A stretch of 7,250 nt of DNA, taken from positions 1-7,250 of the forward strand of contig JAAZLB010000370.1 of NCBI GenBank assembly GCA_012799535.1. The letters are read 5' to 3'. Under the pieces are notes generated by a model. The model searched no databases, was not told the DNA's origin, and saw only the letters and a list, made by a program, of their open reading frames with translations. Below, piece after piece: positions 1-6,494 of this stretch (position 1 is the first letter of the stretch; each line of letters starts with the position of its first letter). Position numbers and translations under genes: made by a program. The stretch is from Bacillota bacterium. GTDB lineage: Bacteria; Bacillota; Limnochordia; Darwinibacteriales; Darwinibacteriaceae.

Positions 1-170
1 ATCCCTACTATACGAACCAACCCCTCATCTAGTAGCTTAGCAACCCGACGACGGACTGTCCCTTCCGCTAAACCTAATTCATTGGCGATGGTTAGAAACG
101 GCATTCTACCATCAGCTTGCAATAAACGAATTATTTCCCGATCAAAATCGTCTAGAACAAAGTTACTCAT
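1..170 (-). CDS. Lrp/AsnC-family transcriptional regulator, second of a tandem pair (3' end cut by window)
   Basis: This gene starts at an ATG (170-168) that overlaps the TGA of the preceding regulator in an ATGA arrangement, and it runs off the window edge after 56 codons. The visible part is the N-terminal winged helix-turn-helix of the Lrp/AsnC family. It has LDDFDREII at residues 6-14, LQADGR at 17-22, and a recognition-helix region AEGTVRRRV at 35-43. An ungapped comparison with the upstream regulator gives 26 identities over 56 residues, so the two are paralogues. The ribosome binding site (AGGGGG about 10 bases upstream) is mediocre, so translation probably depends on coupling to the upstream gene. 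The RAM ligand-binding domain lies outside the window and the effector is unknown. The family call is firm from the HTH; the target genes cannot be inferred. Confidence 0.85.
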   Translation of the reverse strand, partial: MSNFVLDDFDREIIRLLQADGRMPFLTIANELGLAEGTVRRRVAKLLDEGLVRIVG

Positions 171-658
171 TGTTTTGAGCCCCCTAGCTCTTTATATTCC
201 CTAAATGGAGCCCATTCGTGGATCTGTTTATGAATCTGGAGAACAACGGAAGTTTCGGTACTGATAATTCCCTCGATCTGGGCTAGTTCTTCATTGAGTA
301 AAGTAACTAATTCCGCTCGACTAGACAAGGACACCATAGCCACCAAATCATGACCACCAGTAGTGACCACGAGATAACGCACGGCACTTAGGGCCCGCAG
401 TTCGCGCATTACTGAATCCATGTGATTGCGGTCGATTTTGAACCAGATAAAGGCCACCGTATCCAGTCCCATTTTCATGGGATCTGTAACACCTATAGTC
501 TGCACTACTCCATGATCTTCCAATCGTTTGATGCGCTTTCTAATGGTGCCTTCGGAAACCCCTAAATGAGAAGCCAATGTTACAAATGTAATTCTACCAT
601 CTTCTTGCAAATACGCTAGAATTTGCTTATCTAGATCATCTAGAATAACTGACTGCAC
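167..658 (-). CDS. Lrp/AsnC-family transcriptional regulator, first of a tandem pair
   Basis: This is a 163-residue protein of the usual Lrp/AsnC length. The N-terminal winged HTH spans about residues 7-56, with LDDLDKQIL at 6-14, LQEDGR at 17-22 and recognition-helix region SEGTIRKRIKRL at 35-46. The C-terminal RAM (ligand-binding and oligomerisation) domain covers about 67-145, with the TTGGHD turn at 99-104 where members of this family bind small effectors, often amino acids. The start is GTG (658-656), preceded by AGGAAGG 9 bases upstream; no better in-frame start was seen. It is the first gene after the terminator at 749-778, so it probably has its own promoter. A perfect inverted repeat lies 51 bases upstream and may be its own operator. 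Siroheme decarboxylase subunits (AhbA/AhbB) also resemble AsnC proteins and come in pairs. The classical LQxDGR and basic recognition helix here favour a true DNA-binding regulator. The effector is unknown. Confidence 0.9.
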   Translation of the reverse strand: MQSVILDDLDKQILAYLQEDGRITFVTLASHLGVSEGTIRKRIKRLEDHGVVQTIGVTDPMKMGLDTVAFIWFKIDRNHMDSVMRELRALSAVRYLVVTTGGHDLVAMVSLSSRAELVTLLNEELAQIEGIISTETSVVLQIHKQIHEWAPFREYKELGGSKQ

Positions 659-709
659 TCAACTCACCCTTCCTTTTCCCCGGTACTAAATTCAGATTCC
701 AAAGCTATT

Positions 710-732
710 AATTCTACGAAAAACGTAGAATT
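710..732. promoter_or_regulatory. Perfect inverted repeat, candidate Lrp/AsnC operator
   Basis: Two perfect 9-bp arms, AATTCTACG and CGTAGAATT, flank five A's. The inner 15 bp (CTACG, AAAAA, CGTAG) follow the 5+5+5 layout with an A/T centre that is known for several Lrp-family binding sites. The repeat sits between the upstream operon's terminator and the GTG start of the first regulator. On the minus strand, TAGAAT at 716-711 in the downstream arm resembles a -10 box, but no convincing -35 lies 16-18 bases upstream. If that -10 is real, binding here would block the promoter, giving negative autoregulation. The repeat is seen directly; the role is inferred. An RNA hairpin is possible, but no U-tract of terminator type follows, and the arms are A/T-rich. 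Confidence 0.55.
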
Positions 733-748
733 CCTTGTTAGGGCACAC

Positions 749-778
749 AAAAAAGACTAACTCGCTAGAGATAGTCTT
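749..778 (-). terminator. Intrinsic terminator after the lepB-to-carboxypeptidase operon
   Basis: Read on the minus strand, arms AAGACTA (778-772) and TAGTCTT (759-753) pair perfectly. Inside them, after a T/T mismatch, is a further CTC/GAG pairing with a TAGC loop. The second arm runs straight into a T tract (T's at 754-749). The hairpin begins 9 bases after the carboxypeptidase stop codon. It separates that operon from the downstream Lrp/AsnC pair. Confidence 0.9.
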
Positions 779-787
779 CTTTACACT

Positions 788-1948
788 CTACCGCTTTTTG
801 ATCAAATCCTGGAAAAATAAAATAACACTATCCCACATAACCCGCCATAAATTTCCCCGAGGTACTTCTTCAGAGGCCAATAAAGGGACTTGCTTAGTGA
901 GTTCTTCTCCTAAAAAGATACTCAAGACTCCCACCTGGGTACCCTTAAGTACAGGTGCTTCTAAGTTCTTAGTTTGAATGGAGACACTCACACTCTTTTG
1001 CACACCCTTAGGTACTGTGATGATGGGTTCAGTAATATACATCCCCACCCCTTTTTGTTTGCCCTTATATACTTTGGTAGTTTTATCCTCCAAGAGGCGG
1101 GAAATATTGACTAAATCAAAACTGCGATAACCATAATTGAGTAGCTTGGCAGTCTCTCGCTCCCGACTAGCTTCGCTAGTTGCACCTAAAACAACACTAA
1201 TCAACCTGCGATTATTTTGAACAGCGGTACCGACTAGATTATACCCGGCCACCTGTAAATGGCCAGTTTTTAACCCATCTGCACCCTCAAAACTACGTAA
1301 CAGACCATTGCGATTAGGTTGCACAATAGGCGTTTTGCTGGACCGGGGCTGATAGGAAAAAGACTCTTGCTGATGATATTTAATCGCTTCTGGATAATCC
1401 CTTAGATAATTCTGAACTAAGTAAGCGATGGCCTCCGCCGTGATTTTATTTTCGTCAGAAAGTCCGTGCACATCAACAAAGTATAAATCCAGACCGAGCG
1501 ATTCAGCCTTCTCATTCATCCATTGCACATACAAAGCCTCGCTACCAGCTAAGGCTTCAGCAAGGGCCACACACGCATCATTGCCTGAGACAACTGCAAT
1601 TCCCGTGAGGAGCTGATCAATAGTAACAACCTCATTAGGTTCCAAAAACATCTTAGAGCCAGTCATCCTCCAAGGACGCTCACTAACTCTAGTAGTATCA
1701 TCTAAGGAGATTTTCCCCATTGCGATTTGATCAAAGGCCACATACATGGTCATGATCTTCACTAAACTTGCAGGTACATGAGGAGATTGTCCATTTTGGG
1801 AAAACAAAACCTGACCAGACTCAAAATCTAAGAGTAAAGCTGAGGTTGCTTCCACCTCAAAAGGTTGGGCCAATTGAGCAAAGCCAAGTGTAGAAAAACT
1901 AAGTATAAAAACAAGAATTAAAATTAGTCCAATTTGAAACCGTTTCAT
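788..1948 (-). CDS. D-alanyl-D-alanine carboxypeptidase (serine-type, peptidase family S11)
   Basis: This 386-residue exported penicillin-binding protein removes the terminal D-Ala from peptidoglycan pentapeptides, limiting cross-linking. A signal peptide covers about residues 1-24 (KR, a hydrophobic core, then GFA before QLA). All three active-site motifs are intact: SLVK at 61-64 (nucleophile Ser61, Lys64), SGN at 121-123 and KTG at 227-229. After the catalytic domain comes a PBP5-type C-terminal beta domain (about 283-365) and an amphipathic tail rich in W, F, L and K (about 365-386) that fits a membrane anchor. The order of domains matches DacA, DacB and DacF, and sequence alone does not say which paralogue it is. 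The ATG overlaps the yraN TGA (ATGA), and GGGAG lies upstream within yraN. It is the last gene of the lepB chain, followed at once by a terminator. Confidence 0.95.
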   Translation of the reverse strand: MKRFQIGLILILVFILSFSTLGFAQLAQPFEVEATSALLLDFESGQVLFSQNGQSPHVPASLVKIMTMYVAFDQIAMGKISLDDTTRVSERPWRMTGSKMFLEPNEVVTIDQLLTGIAVVSGNDACVALAEALAGSEALYVQWMNEKAESLGLDLYFVDVHGLSDENKITAEAIAYLVQNYLRDYPEAIKYHQQESFSYQPRSSKTPIVQPNRNGLLRSFEGADGLKTGHLQVAGYNLVGTAVQNNRRLISVVLGATSEASRERETAKLLNYGYRSFDLVNISRLLEDKTTKVYKGKQKGVGMYITEPIITVPKGVQKSVSVSIQTKNLEAPVLKGTQVGVLSIFLGEELTKQVPLLASEEVPRGNLWRVMWDSVILFFQDLIKKR

Positions 1949-2286
1949 TCAAAGGCTCCCTTCACCCACTCAAATCTAAAACCTGACCCCTGGGGGCTAA
2001 TTCCAACCACGTCAAAACGCACCGTAGGCGGTTCTGCAAAACGTTGTATATACACTTCCGCTACCAACTTGATCTTCTGTTGTTTTTTTCTCGTAACCGC
2101 AGCTAAACTACCACCAAAAGCCTGGGAACTGCGATATTTTACTTCCACAAAGACTAGAGTTTCCCCCTCCTGCATAATCAAATCCACTTCCCCAAACCGA
2201 AGACGGAAGTTTTTTTCCACTAAAATCAAACCCGCTTCACGCAAGAACTCACAGGCCAATATTTCGCCTTTTTTCCCCAAATTCAT
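1945..2286 (-). CDS. yraN: YraN / UPF0102 family putative endonuclease
   Basis: This 113-residue protein has the length and pattern of the UPF0102 (YraN) family, which has a PD-(D/E)xK nuclease-like fold. Visible family marks are GKKGEILACEFL near the N-terminus (residues 4-15) and the putative metal-binding core GEVDLI (Asp35), then VFVEVKYRSS with Glu48 and Lys50. A DNA- or RNA-processing role is suspected for the family but its substrate is not established. The gene commonly follows rnhB, as it does here. Its ATG overlaps the rnhB TGA in an ATGA junction, and its own TGA overlaps the carboxypeptidase ATG, so it is coupled on both sides. Confidence 0.92.
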   Translation of the reverse strand: MNLGKKGEILACEFLREAGLILVEKNFRLRFGEVDLIMQEGETLVFVEVKYRSSQAFGGSLAAVTRKKQQKIKLVAEVYIQRFAEPPTVRFDVVGISPQGSGFRFEWVKGAFE

Positions 2287-2873
2287 AGGCCAGACACCTG
2301 AAAGGAACTACGGTGCACAGGTGAGCGACCATGGGTTAAAAGGGCTAAGCGATGTTCTTTAGTGGCATATCCTTTGTTTTTAGCGAAATTATAGGCAGGA
2401 TAGAGTTCGTGATATTCTAGCATTAAAAGATCTCGTTCTACCTTAGCAACTATGCTGGCGGCTGCAATGGAAAGGGAAAGGCTATCCCCTTGAACAATTG
2501 ACTTTTGTGGCCAGCCCAAATTGGGAATAACCATAGATCCATCAACTAAACAAAATCCTGGTTCAATAGGAAGATTTTCCACCGCTCTAGTCATGGCTAA
2601 AAAAGTAGCTTGGAGGATGTTGAATTCATCTATTTCTTCAACACTAGCTATTCCCACCCCTACACGGCAGGTCCTTAATATTTCTTCGTAGGCCAACTGA
2701 CGTTTCTTAGGGGATAGACGTTTAGAATCTTTGATTTCCGTCACAAAAGTTTCTGGTAAAATCTGAACCGCAGCGGCCACCACTGGACCTGCCAAGGGTC
2801 CCCGCCCCGCCTCATCAATACCTACAACACAGCGAAATCCTCGTTCTTCTAAGGCTCGCTCGAAGGTGCGCAT
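2283..2873 (-). CDS. rnhB: Ribonuclease HII
   Basis: This 196-residue enzyme cuts RNA in RNA-DNA hybrids and starts removal of single ribonucleotides from DNA. The acidic active site is complete: Asp20 and Glu21 in GIDEAGRGPLAGP, Asp111 in LVDGS, and Asp130 in QGDS. The GRG motif (23-25) and the tyrosine of NKGY (Tyr169), which recognise the ribonucleotide-DNA junction in type 2 RNases H, are both present. Length is close to the E. coli enzyme and shorter than the Bacillus protein, which carries an N-terminal extension. The ATG at 2873 lies inside rbgA, giving a 25-base overlap. It is supported by AGGTGGG 8 bases upstream. Confidence 0.97.
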   Translation of the reverse strand: MRTFERALEERGFRCVVGIDEAGRGPLAGPVVAAAVQILPETFVTEIKDSKRLSPKKRQLAYEEILRTCRVGVGIASVEEIDEFNILQATFLAMTRAVENLPIEPGFCLVDGSMVIPNLGWPQKSIVQGDSLSLSIAAASIVAKVERDLLMLEYHELYPAYNFAKNKGYATKEHRLALLTHGRSPVHRSSFQVSGL

Positions 2874-3685
2874 GGTTTTTTCCCACCTTCCGAAAAATTG
2901 TCTAGGGTAACTAAGCCTAATTTACCTGTACGAAAATCTTTTAAAACTACGGCGGCCGCTTGGTTAAAATCGACCACACCACCGCGTGACAAGCAACCAC
3001 GCCTGCGTCCAATGGCTTCTAAGGGATCCTCTAAATTCAACTCACCATAACGCTCAGCAAGATTACTACCATATTCTTCTTGCAAGTAGTTTAATAACCA
3101 CCAGGCAATTTCCACCTGATCAACAACTTCGTCCCGAACGGAAGCGACAACTGCGAGTTTCCGGGCAACTTCTTGATCCTCAAACTTAGGCCAAAGAATT
3201 CCGGGGCTATCCAAAAGAAGCATTCCAGGGGCTGTAAGCCATTGTTGACCCTTAGTTACACCAGGTCGTGCCCCCACCTGGGCTCCTCTTCGTCCAGTGA
3301 GACGGTTGATGAGGGTAGACTTGCCCACATTGGGAATACCCACCACTAAGAGCCGTGGCGGTCTTTTTAACTCTGGAAAGGTAGAGTCCACCAGACGGCG
3401 CAATTCAGTAAGGCCACTTCCACCCAACAAATCCGTGGCCACAACCTGTTCACCTTGCTTGCACCAGTAGTCTATCCAGTCCCTAGTCTTACTTTGATCA
3501 GCCAGGTCCGTTTTAGTCAAGACCACGATCTGTGGTTTGGTACTCAATTCCCGCAAATCTGGATTTCGGCTACTCATGGGTAACCTCGCATCAACAACTT
3601 CAAGGACACCGTCTACTATTTTCAACTGTTCTTCGATCATCCGTTTGGCCCGGGTCATGTGGCCTGGGTACCATTGAATGGTCAT
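2849..3685 (-). CDS. rbgA: Ribosome biogenesis GTPase RbgA (YlqF)
   Basis: This 278-residue, circularly permuted GTPase is needed for late assembly of the 50S subunit in Gram-positive bacteria. The permuted motif order is clear. The N-terminal WYPGHMTRAKR (5-15) and VVDARLP (30-36) come first, then G4 as TKTD (57-60), then G1 GIPNVGKS (116-123), G2 GARPGVT (138-144) and G3 DSPG (159-162). A helical C-terminal RNA-binding domain follows. G4 has Thr in place of the usual Asn (NKxD); other GTPases, including Ffh, tolerate this. The ATG overlaps the lepB TGA (ATGA). Only a weak GAAAGGA lies upstream, so translation is probably coupled to lepB. Neighbouring ribosomal and SRP genes fit its role. 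Confidence 0.96.
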   Translation of the reverse strand: MTIQWYPGHMTRAKRMIEEQLKIVDGVLEVVDARLPMSSRNPDLRELSTKPQIVVLTKTDLADQSKTRDWIDYWCKQGEQVVATDLLGGSGLTELRRLVDSTFPELKRPPRLLVVGIPNVGKSTLINRLTGRRGAQVGARPGVTKGQQWLTAPGMLLLDSPGILWPKFEDQEVARKLAVVASVRDEVVDQVEIAWWLLNYLQEEYGSNLAERYGELNLEDPLEAIGRRRGCLSRGGVVDFNQAAAVVLKDFRTGKLGLVTLDNFSEGGKKPCAPSSEP

Positions 3686-4248
3686 CTTTTAAGTTCAATC
3701 CTTTCAAAGATAGAGGGGACCTGTGGTAGCCCCACTTGGGTAAGGGGCCAATAAATAAAGAGAGCTTTCCCTACAAAATCATTCTTGGGCACAAATCCCA
3801 CGTCGGGGTAGCGACTATCATCGCTATTGCGACGGTTGTCACCAAGGACAAAATAATGTCCTTCAGGAACTAAAACTGGACCAAATGAGGGTGCACTATA
3901 AGTCCCATAAGTAGGTCCATTAATGTAGTCTTCCTCTAAGCGTAGACCATTAATATGGAGATATCCGTTTTTAATCAAAATCTCATCACCTGGTACGCCA
4001 ATCACCCTTTTAATGAACTTCCGTCGTCGATCCCCAGGATATTTAAAGACTACAACTTCCCCCCGTTTCGGTTCACGGAAGCGGTAGGAGACCTTCTCCA
4101 CCATTAGACGCTGCCCATGGTGGAGAGATGGCTCCATGGAGCTACCCTCCACTAAAAAAGATTGGGCGATGAACGTAATAATCAGAAGAGCCAAGACTAC
4201 CGAAACAACCAAGGCTTCTATGTATTCGCGAATTTCTGGTTTGATCAT
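3682..4248 (-). CDS. lepB: Signal peptidase I
   Basis: This 188-residue membrane protease removes signal peptides from Sec- and Tat-exported proteins. One N-terminal transmembrane segment (about 11-33) is followed by an extracytoplasmic catalytic domain. The Ser/Lys dyad is visible: Ser37 in GSSMEPSL and Lys80 in KFIKRVIGVPGD. The conserved box GDNRRNSDDSR is at 136-146. One membrane span and this short length are typical of Gram-positive SipS-type enzymes. A GTG at 4263 would add five residues, but those codons contain the GGAGG ribosome binding site, 7 bases before the ATG at 4248, so the ATG is chosen. The gene follows the rplS terminator and opens a chain of overlapping genes. It may process the exported carboxypeptidase encoded four genes downstream, which is an inference. 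Confidence 0.96.
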   Translation of the reverse strand: MIKPEIREYIEALVVSVVLALLIITFIAQSFLVEGSSMEPSLHHGQRLMVEKVSYRFREPKRGEVVVFKYPGDRRRKFIKRVIGVPGDEILIKNGYLHINGLRLEEDYINGPTYGTYSAPSFGPVLVPEGHYFVLGDNRRNSDDSRYPDVGFVPKNDFVGKALFIYWPLTQVGLPQVPSIFERIELKR

Positions 4249-4255
4249 TTTTGTT

Positions 4256-4260
4256 CCTCC
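4256..4260 (-). promoter_or_regulatory. Ribosome binding site of lepB
   Basis: GGAGG on the minus strand, 7 bases before the ATG at 4248. It overlaps the codons of the upstream in-frame GTG at 4263 and so rules out that GTG as the likely start. Confidence 0.85.
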
Positions 4261-4285
4261 CACAATCTACTTCCCGTAAAATGAG

Positions 4286-4312
4286 AAAAAGAGGAGTGTA
4301 GCACCACTCCCC
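4286..4312 (-). terminator. Intrinsic terminator between rplS and lepB
   Basis: On the minus strand, arms GGGGAGTG (4312-4305) and CACTCCTC (4298-4291) form an 8-bp stem with one G-U pair and a six-base loop (GTGCTA). Five T's follow at once (4290-4286), and more T's a few bases on. The hairpin lies 24 bases past the rplS stop. It should end most transcripts of the ffh/rpsP-rplS cluster. Only 25 bases separate its T tract from the lepB ribosome binding site. Confidence 0.85.
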
Positions 4313-4336
4313 GAGGTAACGTACGTTCCCAAACCC

Positions 4337-4681
4337 CTACCGACGGCGCTCCTTAATGCGGGCGGCCCGACCGGAACGTTCTCTGAGATAGTACAGACGA
4401 GCCCGGCGAACTTTACCGTGGCGAACTACTTCAATTTTATCAATTCGTGGTGAATGGATAGGAAAAGTTCTCTCCACACCTACACCCTGAGAAATCTTCC
4501 TTACAGTAAAGTTTTCCTGGATGCCACCACCCATTCTTCTCAAAACAACACCTTCAAAAATCTGAATTCTCTCATTGGCACCTTCAACAACTTTCACGTG
4601 TACACGCACAGTGTCACCAGGGCCAAAGTCTGGGCGATCGGAGCGAAGCTGCTCTTGTTCAATAGTGTTAATCAGATTCAT
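4337..4681 (-). CDS. rplS: 50S ribosomal protein L19
   Basis: This 114-residue protein is bL19, which sits at the 30S-50S interface. It matches the family along its whole length: [16 protein letters not shown] near the N-terminus, [11 protein letters not shown] in the middle, [20 protein letters not shown], and the basic tail [23 protein letters not shown]. The ATG is supported by GAGGAGGT formed from the last codons of trmD, with a spacer of about 8 bases. Only seven bases separate the two genes. The trmD-rplS pairing is widely conserved in bacteria. It is the last gene before a terminator. Confidence 0.98.
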   Translation of the reverse strand: MNLINTIEQEQLRSDRPDFGPGDTVRVHVKVVEGANERIQIFEGVVLRRMGGGIQENFTVRKISQGVGVERTFPIHSPRIDKIEVVRHGKVRRARLYYLRERSGRAARIKERRR

Positions 4682-4688
4682 TGGTATC

Positions 4689-5432
4689 TTACCTCCTCTC
4701 AGCGGAATACTCTTCTTCTATTTCTCTTAGAAGTAAAAGTTCTTCCGTAGACAATTCTTTTGTGTTTAACAAATCTGGTCGTCTTAACCAAGTTCGGCGC
4801 AAAGCCTCTTTAAGTCTCCAACGACGAATCAACTCGTGATGCCCACTAAGTAAAACCTCAGGAACATCTAAACCTCGATAACTCGCAGGTCGCGTATAAT
4901 GGGGATAGTCCAAAAGGCCATCTTGAAAGGAATCCTGTTCTGAAGATGTGGCATCCCCCAACACACCGGGCAAGAGCCTTGCAACCGCATCGATTACTAC
5001 CATAGCAGGTAATTCTCCACCTGTTAAAACATAATCTCCTATGGAGAGTTCCCGATCTACCCAGTGTTCTCTAATTCGTTCATCAATCTCTTCATAATGA
5101 CCGCAGAGTAGAACTAGGCGTGGTTCATTAGTAAGCTCAGTAGCAATTTGCTGATCAAATACCTCACCTTGTGGTGAAAGATAGATAATTGGTGCTTGAG
5201 AATGGCCGCGCACAGCTTCAATAGCTCTGGCTAACACATCTACCTTCAACACCATCCCTGCTCCTCCACCATAGGGAGCATCATCAACAATTCTGTGTTT
5301 ATCATAGGCAAAATCTCGGATATTCCAAACATTTACTCCAAGTAAACCATTAGCTCTAGCCTTCCCAATAATGCTAGCCTTAAGTGGTCCCCCAAACATT
5401 TCTGGAAACAAGGTGAGGACATCAAAATGCAT
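4689..5432 (-). CDS. trmD: tRNA (guanine-N1)-methyltransferase (m1G37)
   Basis: This 247-residue SPOUT-class enzyme uses S-adenosylmethionine to methylate G37 next to the anticodon, preventing +1 frameshifting. The N-terminus [13 protein letters not shown] is typical, followed by [12 protein letters not shown] (50-61), IYLSPQG (83-89), the knot segments [12 protein letters not shown] (108-119) and [19 protein letters not shown] (130-148), and [16 protein letters not shown] (167-182). Asp167 and Arg152 match the E. coli catalytic Asp169 and Arg154. At residue 115 a Glu stands where many homologues have Gly (YEG). AGGAGG lies 7 bases before the ATG, and 11 bases separate it from rimM. Confidence 0.97.
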   Translation of the reverse strand: MHFDVLTLFPEMFGGPLKASIIGKARANGLLGVNVWNIRDFAYDKHRIVDDAPYGGGAGMVLKVDVLARAIEAVRGHSQAPIIYLSPQGEVFDQQIATELTNEPRLVLLCGHYEEIDERIREHWVDRELSIGDYVLTGGELPAMVVIDAVARLLPGVLGDATSSEQDSFQDGLLDYPHYTRPASYRGLDVPEVLLSGHHELIRRWRLKEALRRTWLRRPDLLNTKELSTEELLLLREIEEEYSAERR

Positions 5433-5443
5433 CCATCCACCTC

Positions 5444-5980
5444 CTAGTCAAGTAAACCATCTAGTAATTCCACTAAGACGAGACCTTCCACTGGATTAAT
5501 TTCTAGCACAACATGGGGAATCACCGGAATCAAGATTTCTCGTAGCTTGGTCACACCTGGATTTGGTCGCACAACGTAGACATCATTTGCACCAGTTTGT
5601 AGAACATCGGTGATCACTCCAAGGTTTTGACCGGTTGTTGTAATACAGTTAAGACCGATCAACTGATGAATGTAATAACGACCTGGCGGCAAAGGCATTA
5701 ACTCATCCTCATTCACCTTGATCAACATTCTTTTGAGTTGAAGAGCGTCTGTAATGCTATCCACACCCTCAAGTTTGAGAATAAGGAAATCTTTATGGTA
5801 GCGACTTCCTTCTAAAGGAAAAATCCCGTAAGGGGTATCCTTTTTTGCCTCAAAAAGACGGACACTCTCCATCTTGGAAAAACGATCAGGAAACTCCGTA
5901 TAGGGAATCACCTTGATCTCACCACGATTACCCTGCGTGCCCACAATTTCTCCGATCACGATCCATTCACTTGGCTTCAT
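5444..5980 (-). CDS. rimM: 16S rRNA processing / ribosome maturation factor RimM
   Basis: This 178-residue factor binds S19 and helps assemble the 30S head. The N-terminal beta-barrel shows [19 protein letters not shown] (8-26) and FPDRF (30-34). The PRC-barrel half begins near [10 protein letters not shown] (101-110). It continues through [19 protein letters not shown] (120-138) and the family signature [11 protein letters not shown] (148-158). The ATG at 5980 lies within the last codons of khpA (14-base overlap) with GGAG just upstream. The N-terminal sequence begins exactly where RimM proteins usually begin. A longer open frame from 6142 exists but would read through most of khpA in another frame and has no RimM-like extension. 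In Bacillus a small gene, ylqD, sits between khpA and rimM; it is absent here. Confidence 0.96.
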   Translation of the reverse strand: MKPSEWIVIGEIVGTQGNRGEIKVIPYTEFPDRFSKMESVRLFEAKKDTPYGIFPLEGSRYHKDFLILKLEGVDSITDALQLKRMLIKVNEDELMPLPPGRYYIHQLIGLNCITTTGQNLGVITDVLQTGANDVYVVRPNPGVTKLREILIPVIPHVVLEINPVEGLVLVELLDGLLD

Positions 5981-6203
5981 CGATCTCCACATGGACCTGC
6001 ACTCCAGATTTGGTGGCAGAGGCCTTAACCACGGTGCGAATTGCCTTGGCAATCCTACCACCTTTTCCAATAAGGCGTCCCATATCATCGGGGGCCACAT
6101 ATAGGGTGTAGACAGTTTCATGTCCCTTATCGGTAGCTTCAACCCGAACTTGGTCAGGATTGTCAGCTAGAGATTTTCCTATAAACTCAACTAAGTCCTT
6201 CAC
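5967..6203 (-). CDS. khpA: KH-domain RNA-binding protein KhpA (YlqC)
   Basis: This 78-residue protein is a single type II KH domain with the RNA-gripping GxxG loop as GKGG at 46-49 (RLIGKGGRIAKAIR). The N-terminus MKDLVEFIGKSLADNPDQV is typical of the YlqC/KhpA family. In several Bacillota the partner is KhpB (Jag/EloR), and the pair affects cell elongation and binds small RNAs; that role is known elsewhere and not shown here. The start is GTG (6203-6201), with AGGGGGTG a few bases upstream that includes the rpsP stop codon. The position between rpsP and rimM is the standard one. Confidence 0.95.
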   Translation of the reverse strand: MKDLVEFIGKSLADNPDQVRVEATDKGHETVYTLYVAPDDMGRLIGKGGRIAKAIRTVVKASATKSGVQVHVEIDEAK

Positions 6204-6214
6204 ACTAACACCCC

Positions 6215-6487
6215 CTATCCTTCTTTACGGGATGCAGAAAACTTGTCCATCACTCCTGCTTTGGTCAAAAGCGACTTCGCAGTATCGGATGGCTGGGCTC
6301 CCTTTTGTAGCCACTCTAAAGCCTTTTCCTCGTCAATGTTGAGCTCTACTGGATCTGCAATTGGGTTATAGTAGCCCAAAGTATCGATGAAAGCACCATC
6401 ACGTGCAGCCCTAGAATCGGCCACAACTAATCGATAAAAAGGTCGTTTTTTCGCACCCATTCTCTTTAGACGAATTCTTACTGCCAT
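6215..6487 (-). CDS. rpsP: 30S ribosomal protein S16
   Basis: This 90-residue bS16 is an early 30S assembly protein. The start [26 protein letters not shown] is the canonical S16 beginning, followed by [14 protein letters not shown] and the [11 protein letters not shown] segment near residues 59-69. A GTG at 6505 would add six residues, but those codons contain GGAGGTGA, the ribosome binding site 7 bases before the ATG at 6487, so the ATG is chosen. It lies 34 bases after ffh and 11 bases before khpA, with no terminator on either side. It is therefore probably cotranscribed with both. Confidence 0.98.
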   Translation of the reverse strand: MAVRIRLKRMGAKKRPFYRLVVADSRAARDGAFIDTLGYYNPIADPVELNIDEEKALEWLQKGAQPSDTAKSLLTKAGVMDKFSASRKEG

Positions 6488-6494
6488 ATATCCT

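Noticed and set aside
630..644. 15-bp palindrome TCTAGAT-C-ATCTAGA with operator-like 5+5+5 spacing
   Set aside because: It falls on codons 5-10 of the first regulator, and the repeated Leu-Asp codons of LDDLD explain the symmetry. The arms differ from those of the 710-732 repeat.
1..658. Siroheme decarboxylase pair (AhbA/AhbB) instead of regulators
   Set aside because: Both N-termini have a classical LQxDGR and a basic recognition helix, and no haem genes are in view. It is not fully excluded, because the second gene is cut off.
735..977. 80-residue open frame on the plus strand across the terminator region
   Set aside because: It overlaps the terminator and the 3' end of the carboxypeptidase gene in antisense, with no motif. 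It is best explained as chance.
1934..2362. 142-residue open frame on the plus strand
   Set aside because: It lies antisense to yraN, rnhB and the carboxypeptidase start, all of which are clear genes. Its composition is low-complexity S/T/K/P and it has no recognisable domain.
4315..4330. Near-palindrome centred on AACGTACGTT just after rplS
   Set aside because: It has no loop, so it makes a poor RNA hairpin, and no regulator or partner site is evident. The terminator next to it is the clear functional element.
4454..4750. 98-residue open frame on the plus strand
   Set aside because: It is antisense to rplS and the end of trmD, and shows no family motif or credible ribosome binding site.
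5444..6142. Longer rimM reading frame of 232 residues
   Set aside because: The extra 54 residues overlap khpA in another frame and do not resemble any RimM extension. The ATG at 5980 has GGAG upstream and gives the normal RimM N-terminus.
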